Shown here in pieces: positions 1 through 8,323 of a stretch of 64,000 nucleotides of DNA (position 1 is the stretch's first letter; each line of letters begins with the position of its first letter). The notes beneath the pieces were generated by a model. That model was not told the origin of the DNA. It searched no databases and saw only the letters and a program-made list of their open reading frames with translations. The DNA comes from Opitutales bacterium (GTDB lineage Bacteria > Verrucomicrobiota > Verrucomicrobiia > Opitutales > UBA2987): NCBI GenBank assembly GCA_021772515.1, contig JAJFLU010000048.1, positions 1-64,000 of the forward strand, written 5' to 3'. Made by a program: the position numbers and the translations under genes.

Positions 1-565
1 GAATTTTTTCAAGCACCAGAGCAAAACAACCGGCTTCCTCCAAAGAAATGGCCTCTTCCGCAATCCGCGCTGCGGAGGGTACGCCTTTGCCTTGAAGCTT
101 GAACCCCCCAAACTGGTTAACCGACTGGGGTGTCATACCGATATGGCCCATCACAGGAATACCCATACCGGTCAACTTTTTGACCAACGGCACAAGCTCT
201 TTGCCACCTTCAAGCTTTACCGCGTTGGCTCCGCCTTCTTTTAACATACGCCCCGCGTTGCGAATGGCGTCCTCCTCGGAAACCCGATAACTGAGGAATG
301 GCAGGTCGGCTATCAGCAAGGCACGCTTGCGCCCCCGGTTGACCGCTTTGACATGATAGAGCATTTCGTCCACCGTGATCGGCAGAGTAGTTTCATGCCC
401 GCCAAATACCATAGCGGCGGAGTCGCCGACAAGAATACAATCGATTCCTGAGGCATCCAGAATTCGTGCGGTTTGAAAATCGTAAGCAGTCAGCATGCAG
501 ATTTTTTCCGCCTTTCGTTTCATGGAACTCAGCGATCGAGTAGTTATATTTTCTGTGGTAGACAT
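1..565 (-). CDS. panB: 3-methyl-2-oxobutanoate hydroxymethyltransferase (partial, C-terminus outside window)
   Basis: Ketopantoate hydroxymethyltransferase transfers a hydroxymethyl group from methylene-tetrahydrofolate to 2-oxoisovalerate, the first committed step of pantothenate and CoA synthesis in the cytoplasm. The visible 188 residues carry family hallmarks: MLTAYDFQTARI near the N-terminus, ILVGDSAAMVFGGHETTL (metal-binding Asp) and VMGHIGMTPQSVNQFGGF. The start is the ATG at 565; I see no strong Shine-Dalgarno (SD) sequence. The gene is cut by the window edge, not broken. A coaB gene lies 1.4 kb upstream on the same strand, so two CoA-pathway genes flank the histidine kinase between them. 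Confidence 0.95.
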   Translation of the reverse strand, partial: MSTTENITTRSLSSMKRKAEKICMLTAYDFQTARILDASGIDCILVGDSAAMVFGGHETTLPITVDEMLYHVKAVNRGRKRALLIADLPFLSYRVSEEDAIRNAGRMLKEGGANAVKLEGGKELVPLVKKLTGMGIPVMGHIGMTPQSVNQFGGFKLQGKGVPSAARIAEEAISLEEAGCFALVLEKI

Positions 566-627
566 GATTCAGTGCAAACTTAACTGGTCAGGTATAGGTA
601 GCGATTAACAACTGAACGCGATACCTA

Positions 628-656
628 AATCTACTGAACAAATTCTAAACCCTCAA
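628..656 (-). promoter_or_regulatory. Possible sigma-70 promoter for panB
   Basis: Read on the minus strand, TTGAGG is followed after 17 nt by TAGATT, about 63 nt upstream of the panB ATG. The 150-nt gap between the histidine-kinase stop and panB is AT-rich and otherwise empty. This is a consensus match by eye only. Confidence 0.3.
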
Positions 657-716
657 GGTTGTGCACAATATTCGAATGGTAATTTTATTTTGAAATATAG
701 GTGTTTGAGGGAGGCG

Positions 717-1901
717 CTATTTTTTAAGCAAGCGGATGCGGCGGTGTTTTTGGGGAAATTGCAGGGTAACCAAGGTGCCGACGCCCAGTTGGCTATCGAT
801 TCCAAGCTGTCCCCCGTGTTCCCGCATGATTCGTTGGACAATCATCATTCCGAGCCCATGACCTTTTTCCTTGGTTGAGAAATAGGGCTCAAACACATGG
901 GTAAAGTCGCTCTGTTCGATGCCCCTGCCGCTGTCTCCAATCTGGAGGAATACGAATTCATCATCGGAGCGGGTGCGCACTTTTATGGACCCACCGCCCT
1001 CCATCGCTTCGCAGGCATTTTTGAGAACATTGAAATAGACTTGCTTGATCTGGTTGCGGTCCGCCGAAATCACCGGCAGCAGCCCACTGGATTCGATCTC
1101 GACCAGAATCTGGTGATTCTTCAATTCCTGACCCAAAATTTCAAGCACTTCCTCCAAAATGGAAAGCGCGTCAAGGTCCTGAAAATCGGGTGGATGGGGG
1201 CGCACCGCCTCAAGAAAATTCGCGATAATGCCATCCAGCCGTTCGACTTCACCGGAGCAAACCGCCAAAGACTTTTCGATTTTCGCCAAGTGTTCATTTT
1301 CCCCCATTTTCCTCAATTCCCGCTTCATCAACTGGAGGTGAATGGTAAGCGAGTTGAGAGGATTTCCCAATTCGTGGGCCACCCCGGCAGCCAGCATGAT
1401 TATCGAGGATACCTTTTCGTTTTCGATTTGATCCTGGGTCGATATTTTTTCCTCCGTGATATCCGATAGTATGACCGCATAGCGCAGATTTTTCCGCGAA
1501 TCACCGGTTTTCCCTTCAAAAAACGGCACCAGATAAAGCCTCACATACCGACTTTCGGGATACGTGAGATGCAGCTCACGGGACGCCCCCGATACTTCAT
1601 CAAAAGCCCCTTCCGACGATAAATCCAGCGTTCGCGCCAGATCGGGGACCAGCTTCCAGAGCACGGCCTTCCCGGAATCTCTGACATCGAACCCGATCAG
1701 TTTTCCGGCTGCCCCATTCGCATATTCGATAACCCCATTTTGATCGATAACCAGTATGCCTTCATGCACGAGGTCAAAAATCGTCCGCAATAATTTCTGC
1801 TCGCGGGCCAGCCGCTGCACCAAAATGGCGAGATTGGTCGCGTCGAGATCATCGATACGTCCCAAAACCTTATTCAATGGAGTGCTTTTTCTGTGGGACA
1901 T
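717..1901 (-). CDS. PAS-domain sensor histidine kinase (cytoplasmic, NtrB/AtoS-like)
   Basis: A 394-residue kinase without membrane segments. Residues about 35-150 form a PAS domain (FDLVHEGILVIDQNGVIEYAN). The dimerisation/phosphoacceptor helix carries His176 in GVAHELGNPLNSL. The ATPase domain has an N-box (NVLKNACEAM, Asn291), a G1 box (GDSGRGI, Asp323) and a G2 box (GHGLGM). It therefore should autophosphorylate and pass the phosphate to a response regulator, but no regulator gene is adjacent. It starts 20 nt downstream of coaB and is probably co-transcribed with it. The HELGNPL H-box resembles kinases that work with sigma-54 regulators; that partner is inference. Confidence 0.9.
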   Translation of the reverse strand: MSHRKSTPLNKVLGRIDDLDATNLAILVQRLAREQKLLRTIFDLVHEGILVIDQNGVIEYANGAAGKLIGFDVRDSGKAVLWKLVPDLARTLDLSSEGAFDEVSGASRELHLTYPESRYVRLYLVPFFEGKTGDSRKNLRYAVILSDITEEKISTQDQIENEKVSSIIMLAAGVAHELGNPLNSLTIHLQLMKRELRKMGENEHLAKIEKSLAVCSGEVERLDGIIANFLEAVRPHPPDFQDLDALSILEEVLEILGQELKNHQILVEIESSGLLPVISADRNQIKQVYFNVLKNACEAMEGGGSIKVRTRSDDEFVFLQIGDSGRGIEQSDFTHVFEPYFSTKEKGHGLGMMIVQRIMREHGGQLGIDSQLGVGTLVTLQFPQKHRRIRLLKK

Positions 1902-1921
1902 GGGTGGTTTGCGAGTATATT

Positions 1922-2578
1922 TTAAAGGGAGTTTTCCAGGTCAATGGCAAATCGGGCGATCAACTGCTCCGCGATTTCCAGCTTGCTGCCGGGGCCTAAT
2001 GTTTCGACTGCCTCACCCGGTCCGATCAGGATTACCTGATTGGTGTCCGCTGCGAACCCGGAACCCGGAACGCCCACCCGATTGGCGACGATGAAGTCCG
2101 CGTTCTTTTTCGCCAATTTAACTCGGGCATGGGCCTCGATATTTTCGGTTTCGGCGGCAAAACCGACCACCAGTTGATCTCTTTTTCTAGCGGCCACGGT
2201 TTTCAGAATATCCACCACCGGATCGAATTCCACGACGAGCCCGCCCCCGGTTTTTTTAACCTTTTGGGCAGAGTAGTCACGGGGCCGGTAGTCCATCACG
2301 GCGGCAGTCATGATCAAAATGTCGCAGGTGTCGAAAAGGGTATCGATTTTGAGAAACATCTCCTCGCCGGTCACAACCGTGTGCAATCTCGCCCCCTCCG
2401 GGTTGGCCAACGATACAGGGCCGCTCACAAGGTCAACCTCCCACCCCACTTTCAGGGCAGCCTCGGCCAGCGCAAAACCCATTTTCCCCGTCGAGGGATT
2501 GCTCAGGAACCGCACGGGGTCAAAAAACTCCCGCGTGGGCCCCGCCGACAACAGACAACGAATCTTTCTTGCTTTCAC
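1922..2578 (-). CDS. coaB: Phosphopantothenate-cysteine ligase (stand-alone CoaB domain)
   Basis: A 218-residue protein matching only the CoaB half of the usual CoaBC fusion. It joins cysteine to 4'-phosphopantothenate using CTP in CoA synthesis. Diagnostic segments are SAGPTREFFDPVRFLSN and STGKMG at the N-terminus, the MTAAVMDYRP loop, and KKNADFIVANRV, which holds the nucleotide-binding lysine region. Family CoaBC proteins are about 400 residues, so the CoaC decarboxylase must be encoded elsewhere. The start is a GTG at 2578 with AGGTG about 8 nt upstream. It is divergent from the membrane protein at 2619. Confidence 0.88.
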   Translation of the reverse strand: MKARKIRCLLSAGPTREFFDPVRFLSNPSTGKMGFALAEAALKVGWEVDLVSGPVSLANPEGARLHTVVTGEEMFLKIDTLFDTCDILIMTAAVMDYRPRDYSAQKVKKTGGGLVVEFDPVVDILKTVAARKRDQLVVGFAAETENIEAHARVKLAKKNADFIVANRVGVPGSGFAADTNQVILIGPGEAVETLGPGSKLEIAEQLIARFAIDLENSL

Positions 2579-2618
2579 TCCAATTCACCTAAAACGTGAT
2601 AAAACAACGGGCTGGGTT

Positions 2619-3449
2619 ATGACTAAAGAAAATACACAACAGGATGAGCCGCAGGCTACAACATCCATTCCCGCAAATCCAACCCAAAACCACCGGGAAA
2701 ATATGTGGCTCAACCTGGGCCTCAATATCCTCGTGCCTTCGCTTATTTTGATGAAAGGGAGTGGTTGGCTTTCCAAAATCTCGGATTTGCATCTGCCGCC
2801 CGCCTTTTTTCTCTCACTGGCCCTCCTCTTTCCGATCAGCTATGGGCTTCTCGATTTTCACAAACGCCGGAAATACAACTTCTTTTCCGTCCTCGGCTTT
2901 ATCAGCATCCTCATTACGGGAAGCGTCGGCCTCCTCAAACTCGACAAAGACTGGATCGCGGTAAAAGAAGCCGCCGTTCCCGCTCTGTTTGGCCTCGCCG
3001 TCATGGCGACCCTGAAAACCCGCAAACCCCTCGTGCGTCTCTTTCTTTACAACGACCAGTTTTTCGATGTCCCAAAAGTCGAAGCCGAATTGGACCGCCG
3101 CAAGACCGGGGAAAAATTCAACCAACTACTGATATTCTGCACTTTGCTACTCGCTTTTTCCTTCCTCCTCAGCGCGGGGCTGAACTACGGGTTGGCCAGC
3201 TTCCTCATCCAAAGCGAGAGCGGGACCGAAGCCTTTAACCGCGAAATCGGCAAAATGACCTTCTGGAGTTACCCGGTCATCGTCCTGCCCTCGATGACAG
3301 TGATGTTTTTGGCCCTGTTCAAGTTACTCAAAGGGATCAAGCAATTGACAGGCCTCGAACTCGAGGACATCCTCCTCCACGCTGTCGACCCCGATCAAAC
3401 AGCGGATGAAAGCTCCGAGCCAAACGATGACAATGATCCAAACCCCTAA
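2619..3449 (+). CDS. Multi-pass inner-membrane protein, possibly VC0807-like
   Basis: A 276-residue protein of unknown function. A polar N-terminus of about 25 residues is followed by roughly six hydrophobic segments, a charged central loop (residues about 145-165) and an acidic Asp/Asn-rich tail. The layout recalls the VC0807/septation-protein-like membrane family, but I see no decisive motif. I chose ATG 2619 because it begins directly before the plausible cytoplasmic N-terminus; upstream reading frame overlaps coaB. It is followed 23 nt later by the amidohydrolase gene on the same strand. Confidence 0.6.
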   Translation: MTKENTQQDEPQATTSIPANPTQNHRENMWLNLGLNILVPSLILMKGSGWLSKISDLHLPPAFFLSLALLFPISYGLLDFHKRRKYNFFSVLGFISILITGSVGLLKLDKDWIAVKEAAVPALFGLAVMATLKTRKPLVRLFLYNDQFFDVPKVEAELDRRKTGEKFNQLLIFCTLLLAFSFLLSAGLNYGLASFLIQSESGTEAFNREIGKMTFWSYPVIVLPSMTVMFLALFKLLKGIKQLTGLELEDILLHAVDPDQTADESSEPNDDNDPNP

Positions 3450-3472
3450 TTCCAATCCTCCCCAGACCTGAT

Positions 3473-4822
3473 ATGAAGAAAACTATCCTCACCTTTTTAC
3501 TTTTTACTTTAGCGGTAATAATTTCTCCAGCTATCTCGGCTGAAGGCGATCGGGTAATGGCCCTTACCGGGGGAACCCTGATTGACGGTTATGGAGGCAA
3601 ACCGATCCCCAATAGTGTCATCCTCGTCGAGGGAAAAACGATTATCGCCGTCGGTCAGGTGGGGTCTTTGGAAATCCCCGATGGAGCCGAATTGATCTCC
3701 ACCGAGGGAATGTCCGTTCTCCCGGGAATGTGGGATATGCACGTGCATCTCATGATCAACGGCCACGCCGATTACGCCTATTGGGATAAGGCATACCTGG
3801 ACAGGCAGACGGACTTAATTATGCCCTCCTCCGCCCTGCAACTGCTCCATGCGGGCGTCACCAGCGCACGTGATTTGGGCGCTCCGCTGGAGGAAATCAT
3901 TGAGGTTCGCGACCGTATCAATGCGGGAGAGCTGGACGGCCCTACCCTCTACGTTTCCGGCCCTTTTATTCAGCACAAACCCTACCCGGATACCGAGTTT
4001 GTCCGATGGGGCGTCGATGGGGTCGAAGATGCCCGGGCAAAGGTCCGCAAACTGGCCGAGGCGGGGGTGGACACTATCAAACTGATCGATCAGGACCAAA
4101 TGACGATGGAGGAGGTGCAGGCAGTCGTCGATGAAGCCCATGCCCATGATTTGACCGTCGTCGCGCACTCGCACCGCCCGGAGGAAATACGGCGCGGCTT
4201 GATTGCCGGGGTTGACTGTTTTGAACACACCGGACTGGCCACCGCTCCCGAATATCCGGCGGACGTCATGGAAATGCTCAAGGAGCGCACCGCCCAAATG
4301 AACCTGGGCCCTCTTTTCTGGACCCCCACCGTGCAGGGCCTCTACCTTTTCGAATACATGCGGGATAATCCCGAGGAAATTGACGACCCCTCCTGGCATT
4401 TGGGCCTCCCCCCCGAAGTGGTCGAAGATATTCGCCAATCGCTGACAAATCTCGGTCGCCTCCCCTACTTTCAGATAACCCCCAACCGCAGGCCCACCCT
4501 CAAGCACAAAATCGAGCAATTAAAAGAGGCGGGAGTCGTCATCCTGGTGGGAACCGATAGCGGTATCCCCCGCAATTTTCACAGCCAAACCACCTGGCGC
4601 GAACTCGATGTATTGGTCAACGACATGGGGCTGGACGCCCTCGAAACCATCAAGGGCGCCACCTATTGGCCTTCCGTGCTGATGGGCGTGTCGGACAAAG
4701 TGGGCACAATAGAAGAAGGCAAAGACGCCGACATCATAGCCGTCCGGGGCGACGTCCTGCGCCACATCAGCCTCCTGAGAGACCCGGAAATCATAATAAA
4801 ACACGGCAAACGCTACGAATAA
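3473..4822 (+). CDS. Secreted amidohydrolase (imidazolonepropionase-like)
   Basis: A 449-residue metal-dependent hydrolase with a cleavable signal peptide (about 23 residues ending SPAISA). Amidohydrolase-superfamily features occur in order: the HVH metal pair in GMWDMHVHL, DTIKLIDQD with the lysine expected to be carboxylated, AHSHRPEE, GVDCFEHTG, and the strand-8 Asp in VGTDSGIP. The C-terminal AADA-like KDADIIAVRGD composite-domain strand is present. Members hydrolyse cyclic amides or dipeptides; the substrate cannot be read from sequence. It should be periplasmic or extracellular and fits a heterotroph degrading peptides. Confidence 0.85.
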   Translation: MKKTILTFLLFTLAVIISPAISAEGDRVMALTGGTLIDGYGGKPIPNSVILVEGKTIIAVGQVGSLEIPDGAELISTEGMSVLPGMWDMHVHLMINGHADYAYWDKAYLDRQTDLIMPSSALQLLHAGVTSARDLGAPLEEIIEVRDRINAGELDGPTLYVSGPFIQHKPYPDTEFVRWGVDGVEDARAKVRKLAEAGVDTIKLIDQDQMTMEEVQAVVDEAHAHDLTVVAHSHRPEEIRRGLIAGVDCFEHTGLATAPEYPADVMEMLKERTAQMNLGPLFWTPTVQGLYLFEYMRDNPEEIDDPSWHLGLPPEVVEDIRQSLTNLGRLPYFQITPNRRPTLKHKIEQLKEAGVVILVGTDSGIPRNFHSQTTWRELDVLVNDMGLDALETIKGATYWPSVLMGVSDKVGTIEEGKDADIIAVRGDVLRHISLLRDPEIIIKHGKRYE

Positions 4823-4853
4823 GTAGCAGTCAAAAAACAAAGGCTTTTTTGAT

Positions 4854-5549
4854 ATGGATGGGGATGATTCTGGTAGGAGGTCTTTGATTCGATTGGCGGG
4901 TTGGCTGGTTTTGGGGTCGGTCGTTGTCTTGGGCTTCGGCTGGGTTTTTCGGGACTCGTTGACTCCGATAGCGACTGGTTATATGGAGTCTTTTTGGGAA
5001 TTTCTGAAGCAGACCAATCCTCTGGTATTTTTTGGTCTTTTTGCGATATTGCCTGCGTTGGGCTGCCCGATCAGCCCTTTTTATTTGATCGCCCCCGGTC
5101 TCTATGCGCTCAAATGGAATGCTCTCGGTTTCGGCCTCGCGATCGGGTTAAACATCAGCCTCGGCTACTGGATTGCGTCCGGGTTTATGAAGCCATTGGC
5201 GGAAAAAATGGTGGCCAGGGTCGGCCAAAAAGTGCCCCAGGTCAGTGGGTCGGAGGCCGCCAAAATCACCTTGGCGGTGCGCTTCACTCCGGGGGTTCCG
5301 TTTTGCCTGAAAAATTACCTGCTCGGCTTGGCAGGCGTTCCTTACCGCACTTATTTATGGGCCTCGTGGCCGGTGGAGTTAGCCTGGGCGCTCGCCATTG
5401 TCACCTTGGGCGATTCGATTTTTCAAGGAAAAGCGGGAATGGGCTTGATCGGCGGCGTATTTTTGATCGCTCTTATACTCATAACCAAAATTGCCCGCGA
5501 TCGCTATGTCACTAAATCCGATAGAAAAGAGCCTTCTTCCACCCGATGA
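4854..5549 (+). CDS. VTT/DedA-type (TVP38/TMEM64-like) membrane protein
   Basis: A 231-residue integral membrane protein with about five hydrophobic segments. The central part has the VTT (SNARE-associated) pattern: a GCPISPFYLIAPGLY segment, then a conserved basic-Pro region RFTPGVPFCLKNYLLGLAG, seen in family re-entrant helices. Related proteins take part in lipid flipping or membrane homeostasis. Its 3' end overlaps the xseA start by 44 nt, so the two are translationally linked. A short A/T inverted repeat with 7-nt arms lies in the 31-nt gap before its ATG. Confidence 0.75.
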   Translation: MDGDDSGRRSLIRLAGWLVLGSVVVLGFGWVFRDSLTPIATGYMESFWEFLKQTNPLVFFGLFAILPALGCPISPFYLIAPGLYALKWNALGFGLAIGLNISLGYWIASGFMKPLAEKMVARVGQKVPQVSGSEAAKITLAVRFTPGVPFCLKNYLLGLAGVPYRTYLWASWPVELAWALAIVTLGDSIFQGKAGMGLIGGVFLIALILITKIARDRYVTKSDRKEPSSTR

Positions 5550-6867
5550 GAGCATCCTGACCGTTTCGGCTTTCAACCGGCGGGTAAAGGACTTGCTGGA
5601 AACCCGGATGCCCGAGGTCTGGCTGAAGGGTGAAATATCGAATTTTCGCAGACAGAGCAGCGGTCATTGTTATTTCTCTCTCAAAGATGCCCGAAGCCAG
5701 GTTTCGGCAGTGGTTTTTCGGGGAGATGCCGGAGCCATTGGCCTATCCATCAAGGACGGGTTGGAGGTGATCGCCTATGGCCAGGTCTCCGTTTACGAAC
5801 CTCGCGGAACTTACCAGATTATCGTCCGTTTCCTTGTGGAAGCCGGTCAGGGGCGCCTCCAACTCGAGTTCGAGCGATTGAAAAAAAAGCTGGCCGAGGA
5901 GGGATTATTTGATCCGCAGAATAAAAAACCCCTCCCCATGCTCCCGCGAACGGTGGGATTCATCACCTCGCCAACGGGGGCGGCGGTCCGTGATTTCATA
6001 AGCATTCTGGAAAGAAGACGGTGGACGGGACGGGTGATCATTTTTCCCGCCAGAGTCCAGGGCAAGGAGGCGGCGGCGGAAATTGTCGCCATGTTGGAAA
6101 AAGCCCAACGGCTTAACTTCCTGGACCTTTTGGTAATCGGCAGGGGCGGCGGGAGTCTGGAAGATCTTTGGCCTTTCAACGAGGAAGTTGTCGCCCGTGC
6201 GGTGGCCTCCTGCACGGTGCCGCTGATTTCCGCCGTCGGACATGAGATCGACTACACCCTGAGCGATTTCGCAGCCGATAGACGTGCCGAGACCCCATCG
6301 GCGGCGGCGGAACTGATTTCCAGCAGTTTCATGGAAATCGAGCAGAGACTTCAGGCCGTGGAAAATACCTTGGAGGAACTGGCGAAAAATCGACTTGAAA
6401 AGCTAGCCTACGATCTCGAACTGATTGAGGGAAATTTGTTGCGCCTCTCGCCCATTCACCGGATCGAACAAGGCTTTCTCCGTCTGGATGATGTGGCTAA
6501 CCGTCTTGTCGCATCGCTTCGCCACGGCATCGCAAACGGCCGCAATGTCGAAAAAAATCTGGCGGTGCGGCTCGCGGCCATCGCCCCGGAGAAAAAAGCG
6601 CAACTCGCCCACGCCCGGTGTCACACTCTGCAAAACCGGTTGACCTCCGCCACTCAATTACGACTCACAGGCGCGGCAGACCGCTTGAAGGGAGTAGCTA
6701 GGCGGCTGGAAAACGCCAACCCCGAAATGATTCTAAAACGCGGTTTCGCAATGGTCAAAGATGAACAAGGCCGCTACCTGCCCCGAAAAGCTGGCTTGAA
6801 TCCAGGCCGTAAATTGCGAACCAGATTTGCGGACGGAGAGATCGGCGTCGAAGTCACCGAAACCTGA
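5506..6867 (+). CDS. xseA: Exodeoxyribonuclease VII large subunit
   Basis: A 453-residue protein of normal family length. Exonuclease VII cuts single-stranded DNA from both ends during repair. It has an N-terminal OB-fold (residues about 18-110, with EVWLKGEISNFRRQSSGH), the catalytic domain with GFITSPTGAAVRDFI, GRGGGSLEDLWPFN and SAVGHEIDYTLSDF, a long coiled-coil segment and the C-terminal RGFAMV strand. I use ATG 5506, which gives the MSLNPIEK start; a TTG 15 nt upstream is possible. The small subunit xseB is not in this window. It is convergent with the asparaginase-like gene, 13 nt apart. Confidence 0.95.
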   Translation: MSLNPIEKSLLPPDESILTVSAFNRRVKDLLETRMPEVWLKGEISNFRRQSSGHCYFSLKDARSQVSAVVFRGDAGAIGLSIKDGLEVIAYGQVSVYEPRGTYQIIVRFLVEAGQGRLQLEFERLKKKLAEEGLFDPQNKKPLPMLPRTVGFITSPTGAAVRDFISILERRRWTGRVIIFPARVQGKEAAAEIVAMLEKAQRLNFLDLLVIGRGGGSLEDLWPFNEEVVARAVASCTVPLISAVGHEIDYTLSDFAADRRAETPSAAAELISSSFMEIEQRLQAVENTLEELAKNRLEKLAYDLELIEGNLLRLSPIHRIEQGFLRLDDVANRLVASLRHGIANGRNVEKNLAVRLAAIAPEKKAQLAHARCHTLQNRLTSATQLRLTGAADRLKGVARRLENANPEMILKRGFAMVKDEQGRYLPRKAGLNPGRKLRTRFADGEIGVEVTET

Positions 6868-6880
6868 GCGCCACCGCACT

Positions 6881-7363
6881 CTATATCTCCTCAAAACGGT
6901 TTTGCTCGATATTCTTGGTCGTATTTTCGGGATCGAAAATCCTGCCGTTCATGGCGATGTAAACGCCCGGCGGTAGCAATTGGGCCGCCGTCGCTGCGGA
7001 GGCGATGTTAAAAATCGCATCGGTCATACGAAAACGCGCCGGCTGCATGGCCCCGGTGAGAACTACCACCTTGCCTTCGAAATCCTTCAAAACCCGGGCC
7101 GTTTGCACCATCGTATCGGTCCCGTGGGTCACCACAAATCGGTCATGCGGATCATTGGCAATTGCCTCTCGCAGAAGCTGCCGGTCTTCATCCGTCAGAT
7201 CGAGACTGTCTTTTTTCAAGAGAGGAATAATCTCAAAATCAAAAGTGACATTGGCCTCGCGCAGGACCTCGCCGATTTGCGGCTCCCCCACCTGAAATTC
7301 GCTTTTACGGTCGAAGTAAATTTTATCGATCGTGCCGCCGGTCGAAATGATTTTTATTTTCAT
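6881..7363 (-). CDS. Single-domain L-asparaginase-family protein
   Basis: A 160-residue protein with only the N-terminal half of a classical asparaginase. Catalytic-site motifs are present: ISTGGTIDK (Thr8 and Thr11 region), KKDSLDLTD (Asp-Ser pair) and VVTHGTDTM (residues 78-85). LTGAMQPARF follows. Classical enzymes are about 330 residues and build their active site across subunits using a second domain, so whether this short form hydrolyses asparagine is uncertain. It stands alone, convergent with xseA and divergent from mutM. Confidence 0.78.
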   Translation of the reverse strand: MKIKIISTGGTIDKIYFDRKSEFQVGEPQIGEVLREANVTFDFEIIPLLKKDSLDLTDEDRQLLREAIANDPHDRFVVTHGTDTMVQTARVLKDFEGKVVVLTGAMQPARFRMTDAIFNIASAATAAQLLPPGVYIAMNGRIFDPENTTKNIEQNRFEEI

Positions 7364-7502
7364 AAAACGAGTTTAAGATCAGAAAAATTTAACTATCGCC
7401 GGAAGTCTGAAAAGCAAATTGAAAATTTCCGAACCCGCTTTCGGCGAGGAATGATGTTGCCAACTATTGACAAGCCTTCCCCGCCGTTTCAGAACCGTGC
7501 AA

Positions 7503-8312
7503 ATGCCGGAATTGGCCGAAGTTGAGTTTTTCCGCAGGCAATGGAATGTCGGGATGGGGCAAAAAGTCCTCAAGGTTCACCTGAACCCGAAATCTCGCAA
7601 TTTCCGGAGGTGTCATACGGATGAAATCGCGCGGTGTTTGCCCGGCGCCAAACTGGTCGATTCGGAAGCCCACGGTAAGCAGATGTTGTTTCGATTTTCC
7701 GGGGATATTTGGGTCGGCGTCCACTTGGGAATGACCGGTGAGCTAAAAATTGGCCCAAACGGAGCGTCGCCGGAAAAGCATGACCATTTTGTCCTGGTTC
7801 AAACAAATCGGCATCTGGTTTTCAATGATTCCCGCCAATTTGGAGAGATCCGTTTCCATTGCGGAGCGGGACCTCCCGATTGGTGGCGCGACCTCCCTCC
7901 GGCCATACTTTCCGAGGCTTTTTCACGGAAATTGGTGGGTGATTTTCTCATTCGACGGAAAAAATCCCCGATCAAGGCCGTCCTTCTCATGCAGGAGCGC
8001 TTCCCCGGTATAGGCAATTGGCTGGCGGATGAGATTCTCTGGCGGGCGCAGATTCGACCCCACTGCCCGGCGGGGCGTATTTCGGGAATCAAACTCACCC
8101 GCCTGTTCACCGAAATAAAATCGGTTTGCCATCAAGCGATTGAAATGATTGCCCCGGATTGGGGTGAGCCTCCCGATTCCTGGCTGTTTCTCCACCGGTG
8201 GAAGGACAATGGCGTATGCCCAAAAACCGGCAAACCGCTGCAAAGGGAAACCATCGGCGGGCGCACCACCTGCTGGAGCCCAGCCTGGCAAAAATGGCCA
8301 AAAGACCTCTAG
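7503..8312 (+). CDS. mutM: Formamidopyrimidine-DNA glycosylase with degenerate zinc finger
   Basis: A 269-residue Fpg/Nei-family base-excision repair enzyme that removes 8-oxoguanine and opened purines and nicks the strand. After Met removal it begins PELAEVEFFRR, giving the catalytic N-terminal Pro and Glu. HGKQML holds the conserved Lys, LGMTGEL follows, and GIGNWLADEILWRA is the H2TH helix. The C-terminal finger is abnormal: where the family has C-P-x-C and C-P-x-C, this protein has CPKT and SPAW, leaving one of four cysteines, while the DNA-contacting GGRTT arginine is kept. ATG 7503 is required to give the catalytic proline. Confidence 0.9.
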   Translation: MPELAEVEFFRRQWNVGMGQKVLKVHLNPKSRNFRRCHTDEIARCLPGAKLVDSEAHGKQMLFRFSGDIWVGVHLGMTGELKIGPNGASPEKHDHFVLVQTNRHLVFNDSRQFGEIRFHCGAGPPDWWRDLPPAILSEAFSRKLVGDFLIRRKKSPIKAVLLMQERFPGIGNWLADEILWRAQIRPHCPAGRISGIKLTRLFTEIKSVCHQAIEMIAPDWGEPPDSWLFLHRWKDNGVCPKTGKPLQRETIGGRTTCWSPAWQKWPKDL

Positions 8313-8323
8313 ACATCCTCCAC

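Noticed and set aside
3815-4519. Minus-strand frame inside the amidohydrolase gene
   Set aside because: Mirror of a gene with clear catalytic motifs; no independent support.
7467-7502. Earlier TTG start for mutM
   Set aside because: Fpg must expose Pro2 after Met removal; only ATG 7503 gives this.
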